DNA of 64,000 nucleotides from Ralstonia pickettii DTP0602 (GCA_000471925.1 CP006667.1:1364001-1428000); one strand, 5' to 3'. Counted from the stretch's first letter, positions 39,397 through 48,687 are shown. Notes: a model not told the origin generated them from the letters alone. Program-made: numbers and translations.

Positions 39397-40440
39397 ATGT
39401 CTCAGGATCTGGATCAAATTGTCGCCGACGCCCAGGCCGCCTTCGCTGCTGCCAACGACAACGCCACGCTGGAAAACGAAAAGGCCCGCTTCCTGGGCAA
39501 GACCGGCGCGCTGACCGAGCTGCTCAAGGGCCTCGGCAAGCTCGACCCGGAAACCCGCAAGACGGAAGGCGCACGAATCAACCAGGTCAAGCAGCAGGTG
39601 GAAGCCGCGCTGCAGGCGCGCCGCCAGGCGCTGGCCGACGCGCTGATGAATGCGCGCCTGGCTGCCGAGGCCATCGACGTCACGCTGCCGGGCCGCGCGG
39701 CCAGCCGTGGCAGCCTGCATCCGGTGATGCGCACCTGGGAGCGCGTGGAGCAGATCTTCGGCTCGATCGGCTTCGATGTGGCCGACGGCCCCGAGATTGA
39801 AACCGACTGGATGAACTTCACCGCGCTGAACAACCCGGACAACCACCCGGCGCGTTCGATGCAGGACACCTTCTATATCGACGGCCGCGACAGCGAGGAC
39901 AAGTTGCTGCTGCTGCGTACGCACACCAGCCCGATGCAGGTGCGCTACGCCAAGATGCACGTCGAAAAGTACGCCGGCAAGCCGATGCCGCCGATCAAGG
40001 TGATCTGCCCGGGCCGTACCTATCGCGTCGACAGCGACGCCACCCACTCGCCGATGTTCAACCAGGTCGAAGGCCTGTGGATCGGTGAAGACATCAGCTT
40101 TGCCGACCTGAAGGGCGTGTACGCCGACTTCCTGCGCAAGTTCTTCGAGCGCGACGATATCCAGGTGCGCTTCCGACCGTCGTACTTCCCGTTCACCGAG
40201 CCGTCGGCGGAGATCGACATGGCCTTCGAGGATGGGAAAAATGCGGGGAAATGGCTGGAGATTTCCGGTTCGGGCCAGGTGCATCCGAATGTGCTGCGCA
40301 ACATGGGCCTCGATCCCGAGCGCTATATCGGTTTCGCGTTCGGCTCCGGCCTGGAGCGCCTGACCATGCTGCGCTATGGCATCAACGACCTGCGCCTGTT
40401 CTTCGAGGGCGACGTGCGCTTCCTGCGCCAGTTCGCCTGA
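39397..40440 (+). CDS. pheS: Phenylalanyl-tRNA synthetase alpha subunit
   Basis: A 347-residue class II synthetase subunit. An N-terminal coiled coil (residues 1-90) binds tRNA. The core has [55 protein letters not shown], and motif 3 in [20 protein letters not shown]. The ATG at 39397 gives the normal [12 protein letters not shown] start. It is followed by pheT. Confidence 0.97.
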   Translation: MSQDLDQIVADAQAAFAAANDNATLENEKARFLGKTGALTELLKGLGKLDPETRKTEGARINQVKQQVEAALQARRQALADALMNARLAAEAIDVTLPGRAASRGSLHPVMRTWERVEQIFGSIGFDVADGPEIETDWMNFTALNNPDNHPARSMQDTFYIDGRDSEDKLLLLRTHTSPMQVRYAKMHVEKYAGKPMPPIKVICPGRTYRVDSDATHSPMFNQVEGLWIGEDISFADLKGVYADFLRKFFERDDIQVRFRPSYFPFTEPSAEIDMAFEDGKNAGKWLEISGSGQVHPNVLRNMGLDPERYIGFAFGSGLERLTMLRYGINDLRLFFEGDVRFLRQFA

Positions 40441-40500
40441 CGCGCCGCCGCCGTCCCCTCGTCAACGACTACACAGAATACTTACCGGATCAGAAGCGCC

Positions 40501-42948
40501 ATGCAATTCTCGGAATCCTGGCTTCGCACCTTCGCCAACCCTGAAAAGATCTCCACCGACGCGCTGTCGCACACGCTGACCATGGCCGGCCTGGAAGTGG
40601 AAGAGGTGGGCTCGGTCGCGCCGCCGTTCGACAAAGTGGTGGTCGCGCGCGTGCTGTCGACCGAGCGCCATCCCAACGCCGACCGCCTCAATGTGTGCCA
40701 GGTCGATGCCGGCAGCGGCGAGACCCTGCAGATCGTCTGCGGCGCGCCCAACGTCAAGCCGGGCATCCTGGTGCCGTGCGCACTGGTGGGCGCGGTGCTG
40801 CCCCCGTCCGAGGACGGGGGCCAGCCGTTCGAGATCAAGGTCGGCAAGCTGCGCGGCGTGGACAGCTACGGCATGCTGTGCTCGGCACGCGAACTGAAGC
40901 TGTCGGAAGAACACGGCGGCCTGTTGGTGCTGCCGGAGGACGCGCCGGTCGGCCAGAACATCCGCGAATACCTCGACCTGGATGATCAGGTCTTTGTCAT
41001 CAAGCTGACGCCGAACAAGGCCGACTGCCTGTCGATCCACGGCGTGGCGCGCGAAGTGTCGGCACTGACCGGCGCCGCGCTGAAACTGCCTGAAATGAAG
41101 CCGGTGGCGGTGACGATCCAAGACAAGCTGCCGGTCAAGGTGTCGGCGCCTGACCTGTGCGGCCGCTTCTCGGGCCGCGTGATCCGCGGCGTGAACGCGC
41201 GCGCCGCCACGCCGGCATGGATGGTGCAGCGGCTGGAGCGCTCGGGCCAGCGCAGCATCTCGGCGCTGGTGGACATCTCCAACTACGTGATGCTGGAGCT
41301 GGGCCGTCCGTCTCACGTGTTCGACCTGCACAAGATCCACGGCGGCCTGGACGTGCGCTGGGGCCGCAAGGGCGAGCAGATCAAGCTGCTCAACGGCAAC
41401 ACCATCGAGGTCGACGAGCAGGTCGGCGTGATTGCAGATGACAAGGAGATCGAGAGCCTGGCCGGCATCATGGGCGGCGACAGCACCGCCGTGACGCTGG
41501 ACACCACCGACATCTACCTCGAGGCTGCATTCTGGTGGCCGTCGGCGATCCAGGGCCGCGCGCGCCGCTACAACTTCTCGACCGATGCCGCGCACCGCTT
41601 CGAGCGCGGCGTGGACTATGCCACCACGGTCGAGCATATCGAACGCATCACCGCGCTGATCCTCGAGATCTGCGGCGGCCAGGCCGGCCCGGTGGACGAT
41701 CACGTGGTCAACCTGCCGGTGCGCAAGCCGGTAAGCCTGCGCGTCGCGCGCGCCGAGCGCGTGCTCGGCATCGAGCTGTCGCCGGCTGCCATCGCCGATG
41801 TGTTCCAGCGCCTGCAGCTGCCGTTCACGCGGTCGCAGGGCGCCGAGGGCGAGGTGTTCGAGGTCACGCCGCCGAGCTACCGCTTCGACATCGAGATCGA
41901 GGAAGACCTGATCGAGGAGGTCGCGCGCATCTATGGCTTCGAGCGTATTCCGGCGCGTCCGCCGGTGGCCGAGAGCGAGATGCGCCCGACCAACGAGGCC
42001 CGCTGCTCCACCCACGTGGTGCGCCACGCCGTGGCCGCGCGCGACTACCAGGAAGTCATCAACTTCGCCTTCGTCGAAGAGAAGTGGGAGCGCGACTTCG
42101 CCGCCAACGACAACCCGATCCGTCTGCTCAATCCTATCGCCAGCCAGCTGGCCGTGATGCGTTCGACGCTGATCGGCGGCCTGGTCGACAAGGTGCGTTA
42201 CAACCTGAACCGCAAGGCCGCGCGCGTGCGCCTGTTCGAGGTGGGCCGCGTGTTCCATCGTGACCAGGAGGTGAAGGACGGTGGCCTGACGGTTGCCGGC
42301 TACCACCAGCCGATGATGGCCGCCGGCATCGCCTATGGCCCGGCGTTCGAGGAGCAATGGGGCATCCCCACGCGCAACGTCGATTTCTTCGACGTAAAGG
42401 GCGATGTCGAGGCGCTGTTCCATCCGCGCGTGCCGCGCTTCGAGCCGGTGTCGCACCCCGCGCTGCACCCGGGCCGCGCCGCGCGCGTGCTGCTCGACGG
42501 CAAACCGGTTGGCATGGTTGGCGAGCTGCATCCGCGCTGGCTGCAGGAGTACGAGCTGGCGCACGCGCCGGTGCTGTTCGAGCTGCAGCTCGACGCGCTG
42601 CGCGAAGCCGGCCTGCCGGTGTACACCGAAATCTCCAAGTTCCCGGCCGCGGTGCGCGACCTGGCCGTGGTGGTGAAGCAATCGGTACGTGTGCAGGACA
42701 TGCTCGACACCATGCGCGCAGCACTGGAAAAGCAGGGCTACGGCCGCTACTGCCAGGGCCTCGTGCTGTTCGACGAGTTCCGTCCCAAGGGCGCTTCCAC
42801 CGCCATCGGCGCGGACGAGAAAAGCCTTGCGTTCCGGGTGACCTTGCAAGATACTGGGTCGACCCTCCAGGACGAAACTGTCGACAGCGCAGTGCGCTGC
42901 ATGGTCGACGCGCTGGCCGAGGCCTTCCAGGCCCGGCTGCGCGGCTGA
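40501..42948 (+). CDS. pheT: Phenylalanyl-tRNA synthetase beta subunit
   Basis: An 815-residue subunit with an OB-fold tRNA-binding domain ([20 protein letters not shown]), B3/B4 editing domain ([20 protein letters not shown]), B5 domain, and a C-terminal ferredoxin-fold anticodon-binding domain ([20 protein letters not shown]). It forms the alpha2-beta2 enzyme with PheS. Confidence 0.97.
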   Translation: MQFSESWLRTFANPEKISTDALSHTLTMAGLEVEEVGSVAPPFDKVVVARVLSTERHPNADRLNVCQVDAGSGETLQIVCGAPNVKPGILVPCALVGAVLPPSEDGGQPFEIKVGKLRGVDSYGMLCSARELKLSEEHGGLLVLPEDAPVGQNIREYLDLDDQVFVIKLTPNKADCLSIHGVAREVSALTGAALKLPEMKPVAVTIQDKLPVKVSAPDLCGRFSGRVIRGVNARAATPAWMVQRLERSGQRSISALVDISNYVMLELGRPSHVFDLHKIHGGLDVRWGRKGEQIKLLNGNTIEVDEQVGVIADDKEIESLAGIMGGDSTAVTLDTTDIYLEAAFWWPSAIQGRARRYNFSTDAAHRFERGVDYATTVEHIERITALILEICGGQAGPVDDHVVNLPVRKPVSLRVARAERVLGIELSPAAIADVFQRLQLPFTRSQGAEGEVFEVTPPSYRFDIEIEEDLIEEVARIYGFERIPARPPVAESEMRPTNEARCSTHVVRHAVAARDYQEVINFAFVEEKWERDFAANDNPIRLLNPIASQLAVMRSTLIGGLVDKVRYNLNRKAARVRLFEVGRVFHRDQEVKDGGLTVAGYHQPMMAAGIAYGPAFEEQWGIPTRNVDFFDVKGDVEALFHPRVPRFEPVSHPALHPGRAARVLLDGKPVGMVGELHPRWLQEYELAHAPVLFELQLDALREAGLPVYTEISKFPAAVRDLAVVVKQSVRVQDMLDTMRAALEKQGYGRYCQGLVLFDEFRPKGASTAIGADEKSLAFRVTLQDTGSTLQDETVDSAVRCMVDALAEAFQARLRG

Positions 42949-43024
42949 ACCGACAGCCACACGATAAACAGGGCGCCCGGGCCAGCCCCGGGCGGATCGC
43001 CAGACAGACACTTGAGCGATCGAC

Positions 43025-43435
43025 ATGAATGATCGAGACGCGAATTCCATGACCGCTGCAGCACTGGGTGAGATGAGCGACCGGCAGGCTTCCTCCCTTG
43101 ACGACGCGACGCCGGACAACCGCGCGACCGAGGTTCCCACGCTGACCAAGGCCGAGCTCGCCGAGATGCTGTTCGACCAGGTCGGTCTGAACAAGCGCGA
43201 ATCGAAGGACATGGTCGAAGCCTTCTTCGACGTCATCCGTGAAGCGCTGGAGCAGGGCGACAGCGTCAAGCTGTCCGGCTTCGGCAACTTCCAGCTGCGC
43301 GACAAGCCGCAGCGGCCCGGCCGCAACCCCAAGACCGGCGAAGTCATCCCCATCACCGCGCGCCGCGTGGTGACCTTCCACGCCAGCCAGAAGCTCAAGG
43401 GCCTGGTGGAAGAGCGCGCGGGCATCGCAGGCTGA
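43025..43435 (+). CDS. ihfA: Integration host factor alpha subunit
   Basis: A 136-residue HU/IHF protein. The conserved core starts at [20 protein letters not shown] and has the DNA-contacting arm [20 protein letters not shown]. Typical IhfA is about 100 residues; this one has a 38-residue hydrophilic N-terminal extension ([20 protein letters not shown]...). A shorter start at an internal ATG (43073) is possible. Its place after pheT is conserved in proteobacteria. IHF is also often needed for integration into att sites such as the tRNA-Pro site downstream. Confidence 0.93.
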   Translation: MNDRDANSMTAAALGEMSDRQASSLDDATPDNRATEVPTLTKAELAEMLFDQVGLNKRESKDMVEAFFDVIREALEQGDSVKLSGFGNFQLRDKPQRPGRNPKTGEVIPITARRVVTFHASQKLKGLVEERAGIAG

Positions 43436-43551
43436 CCCGTCACCCAAACGGCGGATTGCTTCCACAGGCTGGCATCGGTATTCTTCTGGGCGCGCAGCTC
43501 CTGCGCGCCAACCTCATGGCCGGCATGGCCTGACGCTCGTCTACACACTTC

Positions 43552-43977
43552 ATGTCGGACAAATCCAGCGAACGCATCGCGTTGCCGCCGATCCCGGCCA
43601 AGCGCTACTTCACTATCGGTGAGGTGAGCGAGCTTTGCGCCGTCAAGCCGCACGTGCTGCGCTATTGGGAGCAGGAGTTCACGCAGCTCAAGCCCGTCAA
43701 GCGCCGCGGCAACCGCCGCTACTATCAGCACCATGAAGTTCTGCTGATCCGCCGCATCCGCGAATTGCTGTATGAGCAGGGCTTCACCATCAACGGTGCG
43801 CGCAACCGGCTCGACGAAGGGCGCCATCACAGCGCCACTGCGGTAGTGCCGGAAGCAACGGAAGGCAGCGAAGAAAGCGCGGCGGCCCTGTCGGTCGACA
43901 TCGCCGGTCTGCGCAATGAACTGGTCGAAGTGCAGCACCTGCTCGCGCAACTGCGCGAGATTGCGAAGCACGGATAA
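43552..43977 (+). CDS. MerR-family transcriptional regulator
   Basis: A 141-residue MerR-type protein: RYFTIGEVSELCAVKPHVLR then YWEQEFTQLKPVKRRGNRRY forms the winged helix. The C-terminal part (LSVDIAGLRNELVEVQHLLA) is a dimerisation coiled coil with no metal-binding cysteines. It is conserved between ihfA and tRNA-Pro in Burkholderiales; its ligand is unknown. Confidence 0.9.
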   Translation: MSDKSSERIALPPIPAKRYFTIGEVSELCAVKPHVLRYWEQEFTQLKPVKRRGNRRYYQHHEVLLIRRIRELLYEQGFTINGARNRLDEGRHHSATAVVPEATEGSEESAAALSVDIAGLRNELVEVQHLLAQLREIAKHG

Positions 43978-44032
43978 TTTGACGTCAGGTGCTAGTCATA
44001 CGGGAAATGCTTCTGATATAATCTTTTTCTTT

Positions 44033-44112
<80 letters not shown>

Positions 44113-44117
44113 AATAG

Positions 44118-44152
44118 AAGGCCTAGCGGGTTTTGCTCGCTAGGCCTTTTGT
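44118..44152 (+). terminator. Terminator of tRNA-Pro (GGG)
   Basis: AAGGCCTAGCG and CGCTAGGCCTT form an 11-bp stem followed by TTGTCT. A near-identical copy (two base differences) follows the attR repeat at 52269, so the duplication includes the flank. Confidence 0.8.
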
Positions 44153-44179
44153 CTAACTTGCGCTAAGTTGTCAAACTTG
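44150..44179 (+). repeat. Two TGTCnnACTTG repeats beside attL
   Basis: TGTCTAACTTG at 44150-44160 and TGTCAAACTTG at 44169-44179 are direct repeats 19 bp apart. Two more copies flank the other end of the element (52101-52111, 52320-52330). They look like arm-type recombinase or excisionase sites. Confidence 0.5.
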
Positions 44180-44328
44180 CTTGCACGAGCGGCAGCCTTG
44201 TCGCCCAGATGCAACGGCGAAAAAGCGGCTCACCTCAGCGAATCGGCTTCTGGAGTCTGCGGTATTATTCGCTTGCGCTTGTAAGATCACAACCGCATAA
44301 GTATGGGCTCCACATCGAGTGACAGGAC

Positions 44329-45507
44329 ATGCTGACATCAGTCCATATTCATCAATATCGGTCATGCCGGGATACGCGCCTAGAGCATCTAGGCGTGCTA
44401 ACAGCGCTCATCGGCCGGAACGGCGCAGGCAAGACCAACGTCATGAAGGCGATCGAGTGGACAGCGCGTTCTGCAGCGGGCCGACCCTACCCGAAGCATT
44501 CAGACTTGGTCGGAAGCTCGACCAATGGCTCGGTCACCGTCAACTTCAGTATCGAAGGCTGTGATTATTCGTATTCGGTTAACCGCTATCCCGAGCGAGT
44601 CAACACCGATACCGCAAAGAGGCCGGAACTCCGCTACGTATTCAAAGAGCAATTGCACAGAACCGGCGAATCGGAGGATGTGCTGCTCAGGCGGGATGGG
44701 GAGCAGGTCGTGCTCGGGGCCGGGGAAAACGAGCGTGAAATCGCTATTTCATCTGGAGGAGCGGCGATCCCGGCCTTGCTCTCACTTCTTCCGGCGGAAG
44801 ATCCGCTGGCTGAAGAGCTTTCGGTAGTCCATCAGTATTTCCACTCGGTCCGATACTATCCGCTTGAGCCGTCTCAGCCGGCAATAACGTCGTATTTTAT
44901 TTCGGGCGAGGAGTATGCTAAATGGGCAAGTGTGGCAGATGGATCGTCGGCATCCCCCGAGCATACCGCTTATAAGATCGTCACGCTTTATTTGGACAGG
45001 CGTGAAGAGTTCGATGAGCTGTGTTCGCTGCTCGGTGAGTATGGTCTGAATCTAATATCGGAAATTGATGTTCATCCCATACAAGGTTCGACGAGCGGTA
45101 CTGCGGAAAGCCCCAGCTACTTTCTGACATTTCGTCCGATTGGGGCTCAGTTTCGAGTCCCATTTAATGATTTGTCGTTTGGAACTCAGCGGATTGTGCA
45201 GTTGCTGACTGCGATTATATTCTCAGCGGCTTCCCTCGCGCTCATCGAGCAGCCTGAGGACGGAATTCACCCCGGCTTGCTCCATAAATTAACCCCGCTG
45301 CTAAGGGATTACGCAGCTGGGTCGCAATTCATCATTGCCAGTCATGCTCCTGGTGTCTTGAATAGGGTAGAGCCGGAGGAATTGCGCATTGTACGTAGCG
45401 ATGAGGGTGTGACCATAGTTCATCCCCTGACCGAAGATCAGGTGGTCAGTGCCCACATGTATTTAGAGGATGATGGTCCATTGTCGGATTATATCGAGTC
45501 TCTTTGA
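44329..45507 (+). CDS. AAA/ABC-type ATPase of the OLD/RecF-like group (candidate defence gene)
   Basis: A 392-residue ATPase. Walker A is GRNGAGKT (residues 29-36), the ABC-type signature is LSFGTQR (282-288), Walker B is LALIEQPEDGIHP (303-315), and a switch His is in ASHAP (337-341). These features place it in the AAA_15/AAA_21 group used by OLD, Gabija and PARIS defence systems. No nuclease domain is fused; the next gene supplies a TOPRIM-like protein. An ACAGGA ribosome site lies before the ATG. Codon use is less GC-biased than in the core genome, a sign of transfer. I cannot name a specific known system. Confidence 0.82.
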   Translation: MLTSVHIHQYRSCRDTRLEHLGVLTALIGRNGAGKTNVMKAIEWTARSAAGRPYPKHSDLVGSSTNGSVTVNFSIEGCDYSYSVNRYPERVNTDTAKRPELRYVFKEQLHRTGESEDVLLRRDGEQVVLGAGENEREIAISSGGAAIPALLSLLPAEDPLAEELSVVHQYFHSVRYYPLEPSQPAITSYFISGEEYAKWASVADGSSASPEHTAYKIVTLYLDRREEFDELCSLLGEYGLNLISEIDVHPIQGSTSGTAESPSYFLTFRPIGAQFRVPFNDLSFGTQRIVQLLTAIIFSAASLALIEQPEDGIHPGLLHKLTPLLRDYAAGSQFIIASHAPGVLNRVEPEELRIVRSDEGVTIVHPLTEDQVVSAHMYLEDDGPLSDYIESL

Positions 45508-45520
45508 TTAGGGGATTTGT

Positions 45521-46099
45521 GTGCACTACGGGGTCATTGGAGAAGATAAATCAGATGTAGAGGTCCTCAGACATATCATTGAGCGCCTCTCGCCTGCGGG
45601 AAAAAAGGTTGTTGTCCGGACAAAGGGTTACAACGGATGCGCCGAGATGCTTCGAAAGGGTGCAAAACAATTAATGGCTTTTGAGCGGGAGCAGTGCCAT
45701 CGGTTTGTCGTTTGCTATGACTCCGATCGAGAGGATCCAGCGCAAAGGCTCAAGCGCCTCATTTCTGACGTAATAAAGCCTGCCGCCATTTCGGGTCCTC
45801 TTTGTGCTCTTGTGCCCATTCAGGAGATAGAGGCATGGATTCTCGCCGATTTACCAGCGGTCACTAACATCATCCAGAGTTGGGTTCCCACAGAAAAATA
45901 TCCATCACCAGAAAATGTGAAGGATCCAAAAGAGGAGTTGGTTAAATTGAGTAGGAACGTGGTTCGTCGCCCGCGGTATTCCTATGTCATGCACAACCCG
46001 CAGGTCGCGAAGTTCCTCGATTTGGATGTGGTGTACCGAAAATGTATTTCTTTCCGACCGCTGGCGGATTTGGTGCGCACCGGAAAGGCGAACGTTTAG
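45521..46099 (+). CDS. TOPRIM-like protein of the DUF4276 type (partner of the ATPase)
   Basis: A 192-residue protein starting at a GTG with GGGGA before it, 13 bp after the ATPase stop. The N-terminal strand ends in an acidic turn, VIGEDKSDVEVL (Glu8). A second strand carries FVVCYDSDREDP (Asp67 and Asp69), the DxD of TOPRIM folds. EIEAWILAD (102-110) is the hallmark EAWxLAD motif of DUF4276 proteins. This suggests a metal-dependent nuclease or nucleotide-binding effector gated by the ATPase. The 3' end overlaps the convergent recombinase remnant by 4 bp. Confidence 0.75.
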   Translation: MHYGVIGEDKSDVEVLRHIIERLSPAGKKVVVRTKGYNGCAEMLRKGAKQLMAFEREQCHRFVVCYDSDREDPAQRLKRLISDVIKPAAISGPLCALVPIQEIEAWILADLPAVTNIIQSWVPTEKYPSPENVKDPKEELVKLSRNVVRRPRYSYVMHNPQVAKFLDLDVVYRKCISFRPLADLVRTGKANV

Positions 46100-46701
46100 C
46101 ATAGTGTTTTTCGGACCGGAGCGACGCGCTCGATGTCTCGCGGCTTCGTGTAGTGCGCCGTCATTTTGGCGGTTGTATGTCCGGCTAAGGCCTGCGCCGC
46201 GGCGGCCCCAGATTGCCTTCGCAAATCCGTCAGCGCCTTCGCCCGCAGGTCGTGGAAATGCATCCCGACCAGGTGGTGCGGATCCGGGGTTGAACCAGAG
46301 TCCGTGCAAGCCTTCTCGTACCGCTGCCGCGCCCGTTGGCACGCGCGCTTCCAGGCCGTCTGGGCACCGCTGTAAGTGAAGCCTCCGCCGCTTTGTGTGC
46401 AGATCACAGGACCGATGGCCTTCACCTTGCCAACCTTGGCACTGTCCAGCGTCGCCTGCAGGTCTGGCGTCATCTCAATCAGCGTCGGCGGCTTGTCATC
46501 GTGCATGCTTGCCCAGCACGAGAAATAGGTTCGGACGACGACGCCATACTCCGGCAGCTCGTCGCGAAGTGCGTACTGCTTGCCGACGCTGACCTCCCAG
46601 TCGACCTTGACACCGAAGTCGAAGACACGAACGGGGTTGCCGCTGTCGTCGAGGATGTAGATGCGGTCCCAGTTCTCGGGGATCGAGTAGTCGTGGCTCA
46701 T
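46096..46701 (-). CDS. Chimeric protein: small SOS-type leader fused to a tyrosine recombinase C-terminus (degenerate)
   Basis: A 201-residue frame. From about residue 75 (IEMTPDLQATLD) it matches the C-terminal half of phage integrases, with HDLRA at 150-154, the second-box His in LAGHTTAKM (His175), and the nucleophile Tyr184 in AHYTK. The N-terminal DNA-binding domain and the first catalytic Arg region are gone. Residues 1-73 (WDRIYILDDSGNPV ... VVRTYF) resemble small phage or plasmid proteins instead. So this is probably a deletion fusion and not an active recombinase. A near-consensus LexA box sits 8 bp before the start. Confidence 0.7.
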   Translation of the reverse strand: MSHDYSIPENWDRIYILDDSGNPVRVFDFGVKVDWEVSVGKQYALRDELPEYGVVVRTYFSCWASMHDDKPPTLIEMTPDLQATLDSAKVGKVKAIGPVICTQSGGGFTYSGAQTAWKRACQRARQRYEKACTDSGSTPDPHHLVGMHFHDLRAKALTDLRRQSGAAAAQALAGHTTAKMTAHYTKPRDIERVAPVRKTLC

Positions 46702-46708
46702 GGGAATA

Positions 46709-46724
46709 CTGTATATTCATACAG
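46709..46724. promoter_or_regulatory. LexA (SOS) box 1
   Basis: CTGT-ATATTCAT-ACAG, inside TACTGTATATTCATACAGTA, matches 18 of 20 positions of the E. coli SOS consensus. On the minus strand it overlaps a TATACT -10 box, so LexA binding would block the promoter of the gene starting at 46701. Confidence 0.75.
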
Positions 46725-46807
46725 TATAGCCTACGTTCCTGGTGGGCACGGCACAGTCCCAAATACTGATGTGATCACACTCTGTCCTGTCAGCTATGGG
46801 GGGCAGC

Positions 46808-47527
46808 ATGCGCGCCATCAAGGCAGTTGAGCCAGGCACACGGGTAGGGCGCCTCACTACTGTTGGGCCCCAATTCAAGCTGGGTGCCGCTTATTTCTGC
46901 GACTGCCGATGCGACTGTGGTGGCAGTGCCCGGGTCAGGACGTTCCATCTCAGGACTGGCGCTACGAAGTCTTGCGGTTGCTTGCGGAGGGAAGACGCCG
47001 AGCGGCGCATGAGGTCGCCCGAAAACCCTGTCCATGCTCGTTGGGCCGCTGCTGCCGGCTGTATTCCATCGCGCACCACAGGTCCGCACAGCCGCGACGA
47101 GGCCAGGAGGCTCCGGGGCACAAAAGCCTCTTGGGGCGCCATGGTGGAGCGCTGCACGATAGAAGGTGGGAAGGGGTACCCGGAGTACGGCGCGAGGGGA
47201 ATCGGGCTGTGCGATCGATGGCGCTCGTTCGATCTCTTCCTGCAGGACATGGGCCCGCGCCCAGAAGGGACCACGATTGACCGCAGGGACCGAACCCGCG
47301 GCTATGAGCCAGACAACTGCAGGTGGGCGACCAGGAAGGAGCAAGCCGTGAACCGGAGTTCAACGGTCCTGCTGACCTGGAACGAGAAAGCCCAGTGCAT
47401 AAGCGACTGGGCGGCCGAGCTCGGGATCCCCCGGCAAGCCCTTTATTACCGCATCAGCAGGGCGGGTTGGAGTGTCGAAAAAGCCCTTTCAACGCCAAGC
47501 CGAAAAGTGCTCGATGCGCCTGTCTAG
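46808..47527 (+). CDS. Phage-type AP2/HNH-like DNA-binding protein
   Basis: A 239-residue protein of a type common in phages and islands. Its first part (GTRVGRLTTVGPQFKLG, then CDCRCDCGGSARVRT and SCGCLRRE) is a cysteine-rich knuckle. The second part (WGAMVERCTIEGGKGYPEYG, GIGLCDRWRSFDLFLQDMG, TIDRRDRTRGYEPDNCRWAT) is the core seen in AP2-like/homing-nuclease-derived proteins. The C-terminus looks like a helix-turn-helix (CISDWAAELGIPRQALYYRI). The start at 46808 is preferred because a G-rich site lies just upstream; an in-frame ATG also occurs at 46796. The role may be DNA binding or nicking. Confidence 0.65.
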   Translation: MRAIKAVEPGTRVGRLTTVGPQFKLGAAYFCDCRCDCGGSARVRTFHLRTGATKSCGCLRREDAERRMRSPENPVHARWAAAAGCIPSRTTGPHSRDEARRLRGTKASWGAMVERCTIEGGKGYPEYGARGIGLCDRWRSFDLFLQDMGPRPEGTTIDRRDRTRGYEPDNCRWATRKEQAVNRSSTVLLTWNEKAQCISDWAAELGIPRQALYYRISRAGWSVEKALSTPSRKVLDAPV

Positions 47528-47548
47528 CGGCCAAACCACTGTGATTTA

Positions 47549-47562
47549 ATACAGCACTGTAT
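47549..47562. promoter_or_regulatory. Everted SOS-like palindrome
   Basis: ATACAG-CA-CTGTAT is a perfect 14-bp palindrome made of the same half-sites as the three LexA boxes but in reverse order. It may be coincidence or a related operator. Confidence 0.25.
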
Positions 47563-47633
47563 AAACCGGCCAAACCTATGGATATTCGGGAACGACCCAA
47601 AATTAATTAGGGAAGCCGTTAGGGAATGAAAAA

Positions 47634-47663
47634 AGCGGCTTAGACGTCACCGTCTAAGCCGCT
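47634..47663 (-). terminator. Terminator of the tRNA-Pro (UGG) fragment
   Basis: AGCGGCTTAGACG and CGTCTAAGCCGCT form a perfect 13-bp stem with a four-base loop. Read on the minus strand it ends in a run of T, so it would terminate the tRNA relic at 47682-47738. Confidence 0.8.
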
Positions 47664-47681
47664 GTTTCAATTGGGTTTTTC

Positions 47682-47738
47682 TGGTCGGGGCGACATGATT
47701 CGAACATGCGACCCTCTGATCCCAAAGCAGATGCGCTA
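47682..47738 (-). tRNA. tRNA-Pro (UGG) 3' fragment (relic attachment site)
   Basis: The minus strand reads TAGCGCATCTGCTTTGGGAT, then GGGTCGCATGTTCGAATCAT, then CGCCCCGACCA: anticodon loop (TGG), T-arm, 3' acceptor and CCA of a proline tRNA. The matching 5' CGGGGCG half is absent. T-stem changes are compensatory (GCATG/CATGT), so it descends from a working gene. It is best read as an att site left by another element. Confidence 0.75.
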
Positions 47739-47805
47739 GCGGGCCGCTTAACGATGCGGATCAAGGCTGGTATCGTTACGTCACATCAAAAATGGCGGAC
47801 GAACT

Positions 47806-48687
47806 GTGGCTTATTACTGGGTCAATCAAGGGGGCTCCTATCCCAAGGAGTTGGCCGCAGAGTGCCTCTGGGCTCCTGCGCGGCAGAGCAACGGGCGCGT
47901 TCCGGAGCATTGGAGGCTGATGGCGGATCTCGAGCCAGGGGACGTCGTGTTCAACTACTATGCCGGCCAGTTGATGGGTTGGTGTGTTGTGGAAGAGCGT
48001 GCTGTGGATGAGCCCCGGCCTTACGTTGGCGGAACCCCATACGACGTAGCGCAAGGTGGGCAGTTGGTTCTCGCTACGTACCAGAAAAGCCAAAGTCCGC
48101 TCACGCGCGCGCAGGTATTAGCTATTCCCGGCGTTTCGGAGGCATTCAGAACAACAACCACTCCGAAACTGCTGGAGCGTCAGGCCGACAAGTTTAATTT
48201 GATCTACTTGGCTCGCTTGAATTCGGACAGCATTGGCGAGGCAATATGGCATGCCTTGAGCGAGTCGTCGCCAGGGCTTCCAATCCCGAAGAGGCAACTC
48301 GAGGAAACGACGATAAAACGGCTGATGGACGCGCGGAAGGGGCAGGGGCAGTTCCGCAAAGATGTTATGGCTCTTTGGAATAACCAGTGTTCTGTGACAG
48401 GCCTCCAAGTTGATGCGCTCCTCATTGCCTCTCACATTAAGCCATGGAAATCTAGTGACAACGATGAGCGGCTGGATCCGGAGAATGGGCTGTTTCTAGC
48501 GGCCGGAATTGACCGAGCCTTCGATAGGGGCCTGATCACCTTCGACAAGCATGGAAACCTGATGGCGAAACTGAGCGGCCCGGAACTGGAGGCAATAGGT
48601 TTGCCGCCCAGCAAAAAGCACAAGATCGTCGCGATGCCTGGCAAGGTTTCTCAATACCTTGACTATCACCGGACCTATGTCTACTGA
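47806..48687 (+). CDS. EVE-HNH endonuclease (candidate modification-dependent restriction enzyme)
   Basis: A 293-residue two-domain protein from a GTG start. The N-terminal domain (YYWVNQGGSYPKELAAECLW, LEPGDVVFNYYAGQLMGWCV) has the aromatic-cage layout of EVE/PUA-like readers of modified bases. The C-terminal domain is an HNH nuclease of the HNH_2 type: FRKDVMALWNNQCSVTGL, ASHIKPW (His210), DPENGLFLAAGIDRAFDRGL. EVE-HNH proteins such as VcaM4I cut DNA carrying modified cytosine. No methyltransferase is nearby, as expected for a type IV enzyme. Confidence 0.75.
   Translation: MAYYWVNQGGSYPKELAAECLWAPARQSNGRVPEHWRLMADLEPGDVVFNYYAGQLMGWCVVEERAVDEPRPYVGGTPYDVAQGGQLVLATYQKSQSPLTRAQVLAIPGVSEAFRTTTTPKLLERQADKFNLIYLARLNSDSIGEAIWHALSESSPGLPIPKRQLEETTIKRLMDARKGQGQFRKDVMALWNNQCSVTGLQVDALLIASHIKPWKSSDNDERLDPENGLFLAAGIDRAFDRGLITFDKHGNLMAKLSGPELEAIGLPPSKKHKIVAMPGKVSQYLDYHRTYVY

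Noticed and set aside
40462..43971. A minus-strand open frame of over 1100 codons opposite pheT-ihfA-merR
   Set aside because: Antisense shadow of high-GC core genes; Arg/His/Gln-rich, no family signature.
44329..46099. Calling the ATPase-TOPRIM pair PARIS or Gabija outright
   Set aside because: The effector looks like DUF4276, not DUF4435 (AriB), and no UvrD-like helicase (GajB) is present, so a precise name is not supported.
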